Source of the DNA: Takakia lepidozioides
Lineage: Eukaryota; Streptophyta; Takakiopsida; Takakiales; Takakiaceae
Direction of reading: 5' to 3'
Assembly: GCA_030704615.1 (NCBI GenBank)
Contig: CM060731.1
Location: 57,332,756-57,392,755 of the forward strand
DNA: 60,000 nt
Shown here: positions 10,660 through 20,316 of the stretch, piece by piece
How the letters are laid out: every line of letters starts with the position of its first letter
Position numbering within the stretch: position 1 is the stretch's first letter
Notes under the pieces: model-generated
The model's input: only the letters and a program-made list of their open reading frames with translations
Database searches by the model: none
What the model was told of the DNA's origin: nothing
Translations under genes and position numbers: made by a program

Positions 10660-10810
10660 ATAAGTTTGTTGTTCCTATCGTTTTATTTCTTCAAAACATG
10701 ATAGTCGGCGCAGATTTCTCAATTCTGCTGCACTGTCTTGCTTGCCATGGCCCGGCCAACACGTTCCTTTTGCAATGCTCATGACCATGGTGTTTTTTTT
10801 CCTACTGCAG

Positions 10811-11006
10811 TGATGTTCCCTCAATTTGCACAAGGAGGCCAGCTCCAACGACGCCAGCTCATCGCCGTACAGCCTCATTAATGGCTGCACGTCAGGAGAG
10901 GGAAAATAGGAAGGCACAGATTGCCCAGAAGAGGGCAGATCTTCATCGAAAAACAGCTGTTGTTCTCTTCACCCCACCCAAACCTATGTATCCTCTTGAC
11001 TATGCA
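10811..11006 (+). pseudogene. Methyltransferase-like gene, exon 4, part before the CACTA insertion
   Basis: Follows the acceptor CCTACTGCAG (10810) and reads DVPSICTRRPAPTTPAHRR, then a basic helical stretch (RQERENRKAQIAQKRADLHR) ending YPLDYA at the GCA codon 11004-11006. The next base starts the CACTA terminal repeat. Beyond the element the same frame resumes at 17445 as AKMAERLAQQ. The exon was therefore one open frame before insertion. One palindrome (near 10701) lies in the preceding short intron. Confidence 0.65.
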
Positions 11007-11034
11007 CACTACAAGAGATGAGCGTTTTTAGGAC
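11007..11034 (+). repeat. CACTA left terminal inverted repeat
   Basis: Starts CACTACAAGAGATGAGCG and pairs with 17414-17441. Confidence 0.9.
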
Positions 11035-11511
11035 TATGGATTTGGCGGAGTCATAAAAATGGCATTAGGTATACGACTACAGAGCGCTGAAATGTGTTAC
11101 AGTCATAGTTTTATCACTTTGTAGTAATGGATATCACTACATGACTCCCGAAAGTTAGGGAGCATTGGTCAAACATTGTTGACCATGATGACAGGGATGG
11201 TTTTATGACTAGTGTGATATGTTTGACTACACGTGGACGACGTTTCATGGAATCTTGTGACTCCATGACTGAAGATGGTTTTACAGCTCTATTTATACAA
11301 CTACATTCCTACACGTGTCATTTTGAAAGCACATACACGAATGTATTCATCCATTGGATGAGTTTATCCATCAATGATAGGGCATGTAAACTTATGAGTC
11401 CCTTACTGCAAATTGTTTCATAACTCTATATATATGACTACATCACTACACGTGTCATTTAAAAGGCATATACATTAATGAATTCATCCAAAGGATTGGC
11501 TGTCATTCATC

Positions 11512-11590
11512 TTCTATACGCTCACCTTGGTACCTCTTTTGAAATATGTCTTCATTGTGCTTGCTGCTGACGACAATGGTGAAGGTGTGT
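11512..11590 (+). pseudogene. HAK/KUP potassium transporter fragment (plus strand)
   Basis: Translates as [20 protein letters not shown] followed by DNGEG. This is the highly conserved second membrane-helix region of plant HAK/KUP/KT K+ transporters (usual form [24 protein letters not shown]). It is a captured exon piece inside the CACTA element, opposite in orientation to the preceding exon of the same family at 11719-11949. Confidence 0.85.
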
Positions 11591-11718
11591 ACATACTTTT
11601 CAATACTCCCAGTTTCAATGCGGCTCGATCTGATTTTTCCCTTTTTTTCAAAGTAGCATAATAACGCACATGTTTGCTTTGGCATTTCATATAACCACTT
11701 GGATTGTCACAATGGGTA

Positions 11719-11949
11719 TCACCACTGTGTTTTGAACTTCACACCCAAGATCTCTTCATCATTTTCATGCATTTGTAGTCTGTCTGCAAATGTGCTGCGG
11801 TAGACATAGAGAGGTGACGTGGCCAAGTCCCCATAAACCACACCGAAGCTCTGATATGCTAGCATGAGAAGCACCTTGAGTGATGGCTTTTGAAGCTCCT
11901 GTTGCATAAAATGGCTCTCCACTGTTGGTGTCAGTTGTCCTAGCAACAA
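11719..11949 (-). pseudogene. HAK/KUP potassium transporter N-terminal fragment (minus strand)
   Basis: Contains LLMLAYQSFGVVYGDLATSP, then LYVYRSTFADRL and HENDEEILGV, the diagnostic first membrane helix of plant HAK/KUP transporters (YQSxGVVYGDLxTSPLYV). The match ends at ILG|GT, the usual exon boundary, so the fragment was copied from genomic DNA. The next exon's sequence lies 130 bp away in reverse orientation, so the captured segment was rearranged. It is not a functional gene. Confidence 0.9.
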
Positions 11950-12305
11950 ATTGCCCTCAGAGGTATACCAGGTTCTTGTAGGTTTTACTCTCTGCCATTT
12001 GTCTTGTCACTACATTGGCATGCTATGTCTCAATTCCCTTTCATGAATCCGCCTATACGGTGTGTCGATTTGATATCTGTTTAATAAATTGGACCTGGAT
12101 GGACGTGGCTTAACAAGCTTCGCAAGATATATGAGTTAAACTACGCAATGGTCAAGGTTGTACAAGGTTAGATCATGTGATGGAAATTATTTTGAATCGT
12201 TAGATTTTACAAGATCTAACGGTCTAGATTATTTAAGATCTAACGGTTTAAGATTACACCGCCGAACTTTACACCGGGCTGGGACTTTGGCTTTTTTGTC
12301 TCCTG

Positions 12306-12445
12306 CGTTTCACCATCTATTTGATGTTGTGTCATGGAATGCGATGATCGCAGAATATGCAAGGACGTGGGATGGAGGCTTTGCAGACCTTCTTACTCTT
12401 GAGCAAATGATGCAGAAAGGAGAAGAGGAGGAGGAGAGGAGATGA
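12306..12445 (+). pseudogene. PPR remnant in the CACTA element
   Basis: Reads DVVSWNAMIAEYART, then LLTLEQMMQKGEEEEE. This is a decayed copy of the PPR unit seen intact at 29.3-29.6 kb (VVSWSAMIAGYAQQG...ALETYEQMMGEG). It marks the start of the captured PPR/PDF segment. Confidence 0.65.
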
Positions 12446-12479
12446 CGAGAAGATCCCAACATTCTTGCGAGCTCGCCGT

Positions 12480-13230
12480 TCTTGGGAGAGTCAGCTTGGT
12501 CTTAGCAGGCCGTGTTTCCATCTTTGCCTGCTCAGCTGCACCGTGGTGGTTCAATCTCACATACCAATCCGACATTACCTGACTACAGATACAAGCAGCA
12601 CACACAAGAGGTCCTTTTGGGTTGATGGTCGGTCAAATCCTCCATGGGTTATGACACAAGGTAAAGGACAATGTGGTGAGGATACCTTCTTCTTCTACCT
12701 ATTTCAGCCTGTTTTGCCCTCTCATCAGACTCGGCCCTCAGATGCATATTGGATTTTGAAAGTTAGCTCGTTGGGTGGATATGTGGTTGTTTAGAGTGAC
12801 TTTGACAAGTTGCTGCCGATGTGGCAGCATGAAAGTATCCAAAAACAGGTAACAGAGATGAGGAAAAGCTTTGGAATGAACACTTTTCCGACCCCAGTCA
12901 ATGGCGGGACAATGGAGACAAAAAGGTGAATGCATGTTGGACTACACTAGAGAGAAGTAGATGCAATTAAGAATTAGAACTACTGTAATAATTAGGGTTG
13001 GGGTTTGCTGGAAGAACTTCATGCCGTCAGTGTCAGCTGCTAGCAGCAAATATTCATGATTTGTACACAGACAGGGATAGCTGAAGGACCAGGGATAGAG
13101 GTCCAGGTTCATCCAAGAGGGCCGGATTTCAAACACAAGATTAGTTCTGATTCCCTGTGGATCAATAGCTACAAGAAATCTGCTAACGAGAAAATGGTCT
13201 GCTAATGAAGGCACCTTTTTCAGCACATTT
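12480..13230 (+). pseudogene. Captured PDF-motif exons (first set) in the CACTA element
   Basis: Near 12550-12660 a PDF second half reads DGRSNPPWVMTQG after TLPDYRYKQHT in another frame. Near 12835-12930 a first half reads EEKLWNEHFSDPSQW, ending at an AAAAG|GTGAAT donor. Near 13105-13190 a second half reads IHPRGPDFKHKISSDSLWI, then NSYKK. The segments between them match the introns of the gene at 27.0-28.2 kb, so capture was at DNA level. Known OSB proteins carry one to three such 50-residue PDF motifs and bind single-stranded DNA in organelles. Confidence 0.7.
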
Positions 13231-13369
13231 CACCCTATTTTTCCCTCTTATCAGAATCGACCCTAAATTTTCATGTTGAATTCTGCAAGTTAGTTGGTTG
13301 AGTGAACCTGGGATAGTTTGGAGTGACTTTGACATGATACTGCCAATGTGAGAACAAGAAAGTATCCAA

Positions 13370-14000
13370 AAGAGGTAACAGAGATGAGGAGAAGCTGTGG
13401 AATGAATACTTTTCTGACCCCAGTCAATGGTGGGACAACCGAGGCAAAAATGTGAATGCATGTCAGATTACCAGATGTCATTTTGAACACTGCCCCTGCC
13501 TTGGTGGACATGTATGTCAAATGAGGGTGCATCGAGGATACAAAGGGAGTGTTCAACACTATGGCTGAACGAGATGTGGCATGTCATGGAGTGCGATGTT
13601 TGCAGGGTATGCACAGCAGGGGCGTGGGATGGAGGCTTTGGAGACCTATGAGCAAATTATGAGGGAAGGGGTACTGAAGCCCGACCACATAACATGTGTG
13701 TGTGTTTGCAATGCATGTGCAAGCCTGGCAGCCCTGGAAAAGGGCAAAAGGTCCATGGTTGCATCGTCAAAGCTGCAAATGTACCAGATGTCATTCTGAA
13801 CACTCCCCTGGTGGACAATATATGCCAAATGTAGGTGTAGCAAGGATGCAAAGGGAGTGTTCAACAACATGGCTGAACAAGATGTGGTGTCTTGGAGTAC
13901 CATGATGACCACCTTCCCCAGTGAGTCTTTCTCTCTTTCTCTCTCCTCCTCTGATGCCCTCACACTGTCCAGTGGAAATACAGTTAGGCATTAAACTCCC
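13370..14000 (+). pseudogene. Captured PDF first half followed by PPR unit
   Basis: A PDF first-half exon (SDPSQWWDNRGKNVNAC, 13370-13460) runs directly into PPR sequence without the usual intron and second half. The PPR part reads GYAQQGRGMEALETYEQIMR and CVCNACASLAALEKGK, with frame changes around 13.5 and 13.8 kb. It is a chimeric junction absent from the copies at 22-30 kb. Confidence 0.65.
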
Positions 14001-14439
14001 TAAACTTGTTTTGAATATGTGACATACGTGATATACATATTGACAAGGGTGATGTGTAGAAAAACATTTAATGCCTTCAATCCACTTAATATAATGTGAG
14101 CATATGCACCTAATTTTCAGTTTGCAGGCCTTTCAGCTTGATGCTCTTATGCTTGAGACAGACGACTTAGATATCTGAATATGCTGAAATTATGCCTAGC
14201 TGGTTGATGTCTGTAGAGCCTCTTTCAGTTGCAGGATGGGGAAGGCAGGGGGCAAGGAGGCGGGTGAAAAATAGAATACTGTTCAGTATGACTCTTGAAG
14301 CAATTCCAGCTTAAAATGTGATGATGTCACCATTGGGGCATGGACCTCTTGGTCGTTTACAAGGGACTTGGGAGGGTCAGCATGATCAGCCTGTGTATGA
14401 AGGCTGGCAGCCCTGGAATTTTATAACCAGATGTCATTC

Positions 14440-14960
14440 TCCCCTAGTTCTGGACATATATGCTAATGTCAAGGGAGTGTTCAACACTATGGCTAAATGA
14501 GATGTGGTGTCGTGGAGTGCAATGCTTGCAGGGTATGCACAGCAGGGGTGTAGGTTGGAGGCTTTGGATACCTATGAGCAAATGATGGGGAAAGGGGTGA
14601 AGCTCGACCACATCATTTTAGTGTGTGTTTGCAGTGCGTGTGAAAGCCTGGCAGCCCTGGAAAAGGGCAAAAGAGGTGCATGGTTGCATCACCAAAGCTG
14701 GAATTGTACCATATGTGATTCTGAACAATACCTCGTGGACATGTATGCCAAATGTGGGAGCATTGAGGATGCGGAGGGAGCCTTCAACACTATGGCTGAA
14801 CGAGATGTGGTGTCGTGGAACGCGATGCTTGCAGGATGTGCACAACAAAGGCGCGGGATGGAGGCTTTGGAGACAAGAAAGTATCGAAAAACAGTTAACA
14901 GAGACGACGAGAAGCTCTGAAATGAATATGTTTCCGACCCCAGTCAATGGTGGAACAATC
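14440..14960 (+). pseudogene. Captured PPR unit fused to a PDF first half
   Basis: The open frame 14504-14920 encodes one PPR triplet (GYAQQGCRLEALDTYEQMMG, SACESLAALEKGK, frameshift, LVDMYAKCGSIEDAEGAFNT, ERDVVSWNAMLAGCAQQ). It continues straight into the PDF first half (RKYRKTVNRDDEKL, stop, NEYVSDPSQWW). PPR-to-PDF order is the reverse of the parental gene, so the element's interior was reshuffled by recombination between repeats. Confidence 0.65.
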
Positions 14961-15069
14961 CAGGCAAAAAGGTGAATTCCTGTTGGAAGCAAATGCAAGT
15001 CAGCATAGGAACTAGTGTGATAAGTAGGGTTGGGGTATTTGCTGGAATACTTATAGGCTGTCATTATCA

Positions 15070-16510
15070 GCTGCTAGCAGCAAGGCAATGATGTATGCAT
15101 GATTTGTGTAGAGGCAAGGATAGCTGAAGGAGCAGGGATAGAGTGTGAGTCCAGATTCATCCAAGAGAGCCGGATTTCAAGCTCCAGATTACATATGATA
15201 CCATGTGGATCAATAGCTACAAGAAACTTGCATGGGTAGATGGTCAACTGGAAGCCGCAGCAGCAGGGCACAATTGATAAAATCAGGCACTGCTAATGAA
15301 GGCACCTTCTTCAACACATTTCACCCTTGTTTTTCCCTCTTATCAGAATTGGCCCTAAATTTTCATGTTGAGTTCTGCAGGTTAGAGTTCCTTTGATAGT
15401 TTGGAGTGACTTTGACATGATACTGCCAATGTAACAATAGGAAGTATCAAGAAACAGGTAACAGAGACGAGGATAAGCTATGGAATGAATACTTTTCTGA
15501 CCCTAGTCAATGGTGCGGCAATCGAGGCAAAAAGGTGAATGCCTGTTGGATTACAGAGAGTAGCAGATGCAATTGAGCATATGAACTAGTGTGATAAGTT
15601 GAGTTGGTTGTTTCCTAGAACAAATATAGGCTGTCATTGTCAGCTGCTAACAACAACGCAAAGATTTATGCATGATTTGTGCAGAGGCATGGATAGGTGA
15701 AGGAGCAGGGATAGAGTGTGGGTCCAGATTCATGTAAGAGGGCCAGATTTCAAGCTCCAGATTACCTTTGATTCCCTGTGTCGAAGGATAGCTACAAGAA
15801 ACCTGCATGAGTAGATGGTCAACTGGAATTTGCCGCAGCGGCGGCACAATTGATAAATCTGGCATTGGTAACGAAGGCATCTTCTTCAATAGCACAGCGG
15901 CTACAAGTGGGTAGATGGTCTACTAGAAACAGCAGCGGCAGCAGTACAATTGATAAAACAAGACACTACTAATGAAGGTACCTTCTTCAACATATTCCAC
16001 CTTGTTTTCCCATGCTATCAGAGTCATCCCTATATTTTCATGTTGAATTCTGGAAGTTAGCTCCGCGTTGGTGGATCTCTGGTGGTTTTGGAGTGATTTT
16101 GACATGTTATTGCCAATGTGGTCGACAGGGAAGTATTGAAAAAACAGATAACAGAGACGAGGAAAAGCTCTGGAATGAATACGTTTCCGACCCCAATCAG
16201 TGGTGGAACAATCGAGGCAAAAAGGTGAATGCTTGTTGGAAGTAGACGCAAGTCAGTGAGTATGGTAAGTAGGGTTGGGGTGTTTGCTGGAACAATTCTA
16301 GGCTGTCATTGTCAGCTGCTAGGAGCAAGGCAATGATATAAAAATGATTTGTGCAGAGGCATGGATAGCTGAAGGAGCAGGGATAGAGTATGGGTCCAGA
16401 TTCATCCAAGAGGGCCGGATTTCAATCTCCAGATTACCTATGATTCCCTGTGGAAGGATAGCTACAAGAAACCTGCATGGGTAGATGATCAGTTGGTTGG
16501 TTTTGAGCTG
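15070..16510 (+). repeat. Tandem PDF-exon repeats in the CACTA element
   Basis: Second-half exons near 15150-15270, 15730-15860 and 16395-16500 alternate with first-half exons near 15440-15540 and 16125-16230. They are separated by copies of the same intron (GGATAGCTGAAGGAGCAGGG is repeated before each second half). The period is roughly 620-650 bp. All have frame disruptions. The run ends near 16.5 kb, where element-specific sequence resumes. Confidence 0.7.
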
Positions 16511-17413
16511 AAGAGCATGACCCCTGCAGGGATGTCTCTCCATCTGTAGATCTTTTAGGAAGTGGAAGGCTAGGGCCCAGTTTTCTTATGACAGTGTTAG
16601 CTGATTTTCAGTTCTTCTCCTCAGCTCAGTGCCTTTCTGTTTCCAAGTTATGGCAGTAGTTTCTGGCTGTAGTCTCTTTTCCTGCTAGACTCTTTAATTC
16701 TATGCAGACCCCCTTCTTTGCTTGCCTTCCTTCTTACTACTCTTTCTTGTCTTGGTACGCGAAGCTGTGTCTTCCTCTTTCAGCCTCTATGGCACTCTAT
16801 CCAGAGGTTATTTTTTCCTCTTTGTATCCAAGGACATTTTATGTCCATTACCTATAAAGTTCTGGAGGCCACTGTCCCCCCACTGCCCTCTTTGTCAACA
16901 AAAATAAAAAAATATAAAAAAACAACAATGGCTTCCATTCTATTTCCTAGAAACCTAATGAGAATTTAAATCAATTAATAATCTAAATATTATAATTGTA
17001 TGATTTAATTTATTAAATTAAAATATTATTAAAAAAACTTCTTTAGACATGAAGTTATATACTCATGACTACATCGTGGCATTATATGATACGATATTTT
17101 TTCCCACGTGTAGGTCATATATGTTGTCCATGTGGACACGTGTCACATCCGGAGTGCTACATGTGTCCCTCTGACGCCTCTCCAATGGAGTCATATACTT
17201 TGTAGACATGTAGTCATATAGTTAGTCATATATAAATCATATAGTTGTGACTACATCGCTCTCTGTACCATGACTCCAGGTGCCACGCACGCAGTCACAG
17301 CTATGACTTGCAAAACGCAGTCCTAAAGACTAGTCGCTATGACAGGGCTTTTTTCACTGCAGAGTGATGTAGTCATGAACGCATATAGGACTGAAAAAAT
17401 AGTCATATGTGCA
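16511..17413. other. CACTA right-hand subterminal region
   Basis: Non-coding. An A-rich stretch ends near 16927 (AAATAAAAAAATATAAAAAA), possibly the tail of a small retroposed piece. It is followed by AT-rich DNA and dispersed ATGACTACAT/GTCATATA words typical of transposase-binding subterminal repeats. Confidence 0.5.
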
Positions 17414-17441
17414 GTCATAAAAATGCTCATCTGTTGTAGTG
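17414..17441 (-). repeat. CACTA right terminal inverted repeat
   Basis: Ends ATGCTCATCTGTTGTAGTG, complementary to 11007-11034; followed by the GCA duplication. Confidence 0.9.
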
Positions 17442-17444
17442 GCA

Positions 17445-17702
17445 GCAAAAATGGCAGAAAGGCTAGCTCAGCAAGAATCCCCTGAATTGTCGAAGAGGCC
17501 AATGTGGCCAGGTGAGGCACGAGCGGTTAAAAGGTTTAGGAAGGTTCAACATCTGGTAGAATATAGTGTTGTGCTAGGTAGTGAGAGCTCTGATCCATCG
17601 ACAGAAAAAGAGGACGATGATGATGTCGATGAGATCATCGAGAAAGTAGTGGACGATGTGGAGATGGAATATGGGGATGCTACCAGTGAGGACACTCCTT
17701 AA
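17445..17702 (+). pseudogene. Methyltransferase-like gene, exon 4, part after the CACTA insertion
   Basis: Resumes exactly in the frame left at 11006: AKMAERLAQQESPELSKRP, then RAVKRFRKVQHLVEYSVVLG. It ends in a long acidic tail (EKEDDDDVDEIIEKVVDDVE) and TAA/TAG-type termination at 17700-17702. With the CACTA and one GCA removed the exon is open for about 150 codons. A basic helix followed by an acidic tail suggests nuclear protein interaction; function unknown. Confidence 0.65.
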
Positions 17703-18228
17703 CCTTGTTACCTTTAAACGTTTATGTAAATTCAAAAACTTGTTTCGTGTTTATTTTTTGTGCAGCTCCATGCAATGGATGGAGCAAAAAAGTAGTATGA
17801 CTGATTGTCTTGAAGCATGGAAAATGTTGGAGTACATTTGCATTCTAAGCCATATTCACAATCCATGTTTTTTTCCGAATTAATGTCATTTCATTGTGGG
17901 CCAGAAGTCGGCACAGACTTCCCGGTCCCTACTTGTATTTTCCTATTTACTGAAGCACACGATCTGTTTTTGGGAGAAATCGGCACAGACTTCTGCCTGC
18001 CCTTTTTAAGTTACATTTCCCCTATCTTCTGTTCCAGAAGTCGGCACAGACTTTACTGATCACCAGGCACGAGAAGTCGCTGCCGACTTCTCGTTTTCCT
18101 CCGCCCTCGGTTAACTCTGGTAGTGTATGTGACGTGCGGAATTGGGTGGTACACTTTCTAATACCGTGCATTTATACATCCTAGACATTAAGTATGTGGC
18201 CATATCAGCTTCGCACACATCCCGAACC
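17703..18228. repeat. Palindrome array (4 copies)
   Basis: Copies near 17900, 17968, 18031 and 18070. This is the continuation of the 2.8-10.7 kb array beyond the CACTA element, and shows the same association with methyltransferase-gene introns or spacers. Confidence 0.8.
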
Positions 18229-18441
18229 GGATCCGAGCCTCCGACGTCCCTTCGGATTTTGGTATGGAGGAGGTTCGGGAACTCTGCTCATGGCTCATGG
18301 CTCATCTGCTCATCGCTCATGTAAAAACAAACCCCCTGCCTTGGAGAGGGGCCCAGAAGAAGAGCCTTGCTTTTATTCAAACTATCATTAAGACTTGTTC
18401 CTCACCGGGGGCCCGCATCATAGATTTGACTCTGGGCACGG
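18229..18441 (+). pseudogene. Second methyltransferase-like copy, SAM-binding exon
   Basis: Reads MEEVRELCSWLMAHLL, then WRGAQKKSLAFIQTIIKTC and ARIIDLTLGTG, a second copy of the motif I region. It is closer to canonical N4/N6 methylases than the first copy, because the Gly-x-Gly of the SAM loop (DLTLGTG) is present. A GT donor follows at 18442, splitting the codon for the last Gly. The N-terminal ParB-like part was not found before it, so this is a truncated paralogue. Confidence 0.55.
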
Positions 18442-18540
18442 GTTTGGCTTCTTCCCCATTGTCATCATTTAATTTTATTTTCATCATTCCATTCGTTGCT
18501 CAACATTTTTTTTCTAACATTTTTCATTTCTCTCCTGCAG

Positions 18541-18708
18541 GCACTTCCTACCATGCTGGGGCAGACACTTATTTGGTATGGAAGGGGATGGACATTTTCA
18601 ATAGCCGAGCCTCGCAGAGTTGCAAGGGGCAACGTCTGCTGCCACAGTGCAGGAGTCTGCTGTGCTTGTTGATCTCAACGAGGACCTCGACAAAGATTTT
18701 TCATGTGA
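18541..18708 (+). pseudogene. Second methyltransferase-like copy, next exon
   Basis: After a T-rich tract and CTCCTGCAG the exon continues in phase as TSYHAGADTYLV. A frameshift then gives MEGDGHFQ (the acidic strand, compare LEGDGELV in copy 1), a TAG stop, and LAELQGATSAATVQESAVLV, then DLNEDLDKDF. It ends at a GTAAGT donor. The matched order of motifs supports homology with the first copy; stop and frameshift show decay. Confidence 0.5.
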
Positions 18709-18804
18709 GTAAGTTCATTTTGTCTATGCTTGTTCGTGAATGTTTGCTCTCCCCTCCCGTTTTGTTCGCTGATTCTAATGCAAATCTTGCATTTTGTGTG
18801 ACAG

Positions 18805-19077
18805 GATATTATCTGCTCTCCCATGGCACAAGGCTTCCCATTTTTCGGAGTGACTTCTAAGTTCTGCTGCAGCCCTCCTCGTACTTACGCCCTCCCCGAC
18901 TACGCGGAGGCCATTGCCTGGGTGCAAGCTGCTATGTTGTCTCCCCCCATCTATGGGTGGACTTCCCACAACTCATTCAGGCACCTCGGGGCAAGGGTGT
19001 TCATAGATGATAGTGCCGCAGTTTCAGGGGATAGCTGTAGTTCTACCAGTGCAGACAATAGCTCTGCATGTACTTGA
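18805..19077 (+). pseudogene. Second methyltransferase-like copy, last exon
   Basis: From GTGTGACAG|G an open frame reads DIICSPMAQGFPFFGVTSKF, a middle part rich in Trp and Ala (AEAIAWVQAAMLS) and a Ser-rich end, with TGA at 19077. The phase does not agree with the preceding donor, so the exact splice or a frameshift is unresolved. No domain is recognised in this part. Confidence 0.4.
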
Positions 19078-20042
19078 AATGGAACATTCGTCGTTAATGA
19101 GGGGACACATTTCCTGTTTTTCATTTCTCCAGCTTTGTCCTACCTACTTTCAAACTAATGTGTAATGACTGCATGGAACATCACATTTGGAAAAAGAAAC
19201 AGTTTCTTCATTGTTAGTATCCTAACACCACCTTCATTCACCTAACATATTTTCACCCAGATGTTCTTTGAGTTCTCCTTCGTAATTTGGACGTCATTCT
19301 GCTTTATAAAGGGAAGATCCAACTATGGTCTTCATTAGAAATTGCACATTGTAACTCACTTTTTTCACCTCTTCTTCAATATCAAAACCTCATTGACCTT
19401 CACGATGACCGTCCCACTTTTTTTTTTACCTCTTTTTCAAAAATAAAGTTTCATTGATTTTCACCCCTTCTTCAAATTTAAACCCTTCTTTGCCTTCACG
19501 CTCCAGTTTTTTTCCACCTCTTCTTCAAAATCAATCCCTTGTAGAGCTTCAAGATGTCACTCCATTTTTTTTTCAGCTCTTCTTCGTTTAAAATTTGCAG
19601 TACTGCCTTATTTGTGCGAAATTAGGTGGTCGGCCACGGTAATAGGCCCTACATCTTCGACCACTTTCATGCCACGTGGACTGGGCTCACAGCCTCACGT
19701 GAGCCCGCCTAGGCTCATAGGCTCACGGGGTTGGGCTCACAATCTAGCATTCCCCGGTCAAGCAATATAAACATCAGCGTTCACAGGTCTGTAATACATG
19801 TCCCATCCTAAATATGTTTCTATCAGTTTACTTGTAGTTAATATCTGATTACCAGCTGAAAATGTAAATGGAACATCGTACCACCACGTTCTACAGCCAA
19901 AAACCCAGCAAGACAACTTTTTGTGGTAAATTTTTTTAACGACTCAAACAGGTGCACTTGGACATAGTATCCTCCTACGCCCGCCAACCGTAAATGACAC
20001 CTCAAAAGGCCCCTCCCTCTCTTCCCACACACTTCCCACACA
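19078..20042. other. Non-coding stretch with degenerate tandem repeat
   Basis: No gene seen. About 19345-19585 holds four degenerate copies (period about 60-75 bp) of a unit containing CACCTCTTCTTCAAAATCAA with T-rich spacers. Near 19675-19740 short GGCTCACG/CGTGAGCC words occur in both orientations. Confidence 0.5.
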
Positions 20043-20316
20043 CTTCCTCTGCAACGCCGGTGCTTTTCATCGCCTCCATGCTGGTCCCTGCTCTTCGCCT
20101 CTGCAACCTCTGGGACTCTCCTCTTATGCTGGTACAGTTTTGGCGCGACTACCGAAACACTTTCCCGGCTCCCTCTAAGTACAACGTTCTCCCCCACATC
20201 CAAGAGCCATGTGGGGCCCATGTGGGGCCTTGCCACTTACCACCCGCTTCATAAGTTTGAGACAAACTCGCAGATGTCAACTTCCTCATACTTAGTCGAT
20301 TCTATGGAGCTGGGAT

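Larger units (their letters stand above)
11007..17441. mobile_element. CACTA (En/Spm-type) DNA transposon, non-autonomous, with captured genes
   Basis: The left end reads CACTACAAGAGATGAGCGTT; the right end, reverse-complemented, reads CACTACAACAGATGAGCATT. About 25 of the first 28 bases match. A perfect 3-bp duplication, GCA, flanks it (11004-11006 and 17442-17444), the size expected for CACTA elements. Subterminal regions hold degenerate repeats, for example ACTACACGTGTCATTT twice (11300-11370 and 11434-11496) and many ATGACTACAT-like words near 17060-17260. No transposase was found. The interior is made of fragments of at least two host genes, so it moved in trans. Confidence 0.92.

Noticed and set aside
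11719-11949. Resident potassium transporter gene
   Set aside because: Only two partial exons in opposite orientation inside a CACTA element; no remaining transporter sequence.
19838-20236. 132-aa minus ORF MARPHMGPTWLLDVGENV
   Set aside because: It lies in the non-coding outer part of the inverted duplication; the right-arm counterpart is not open.
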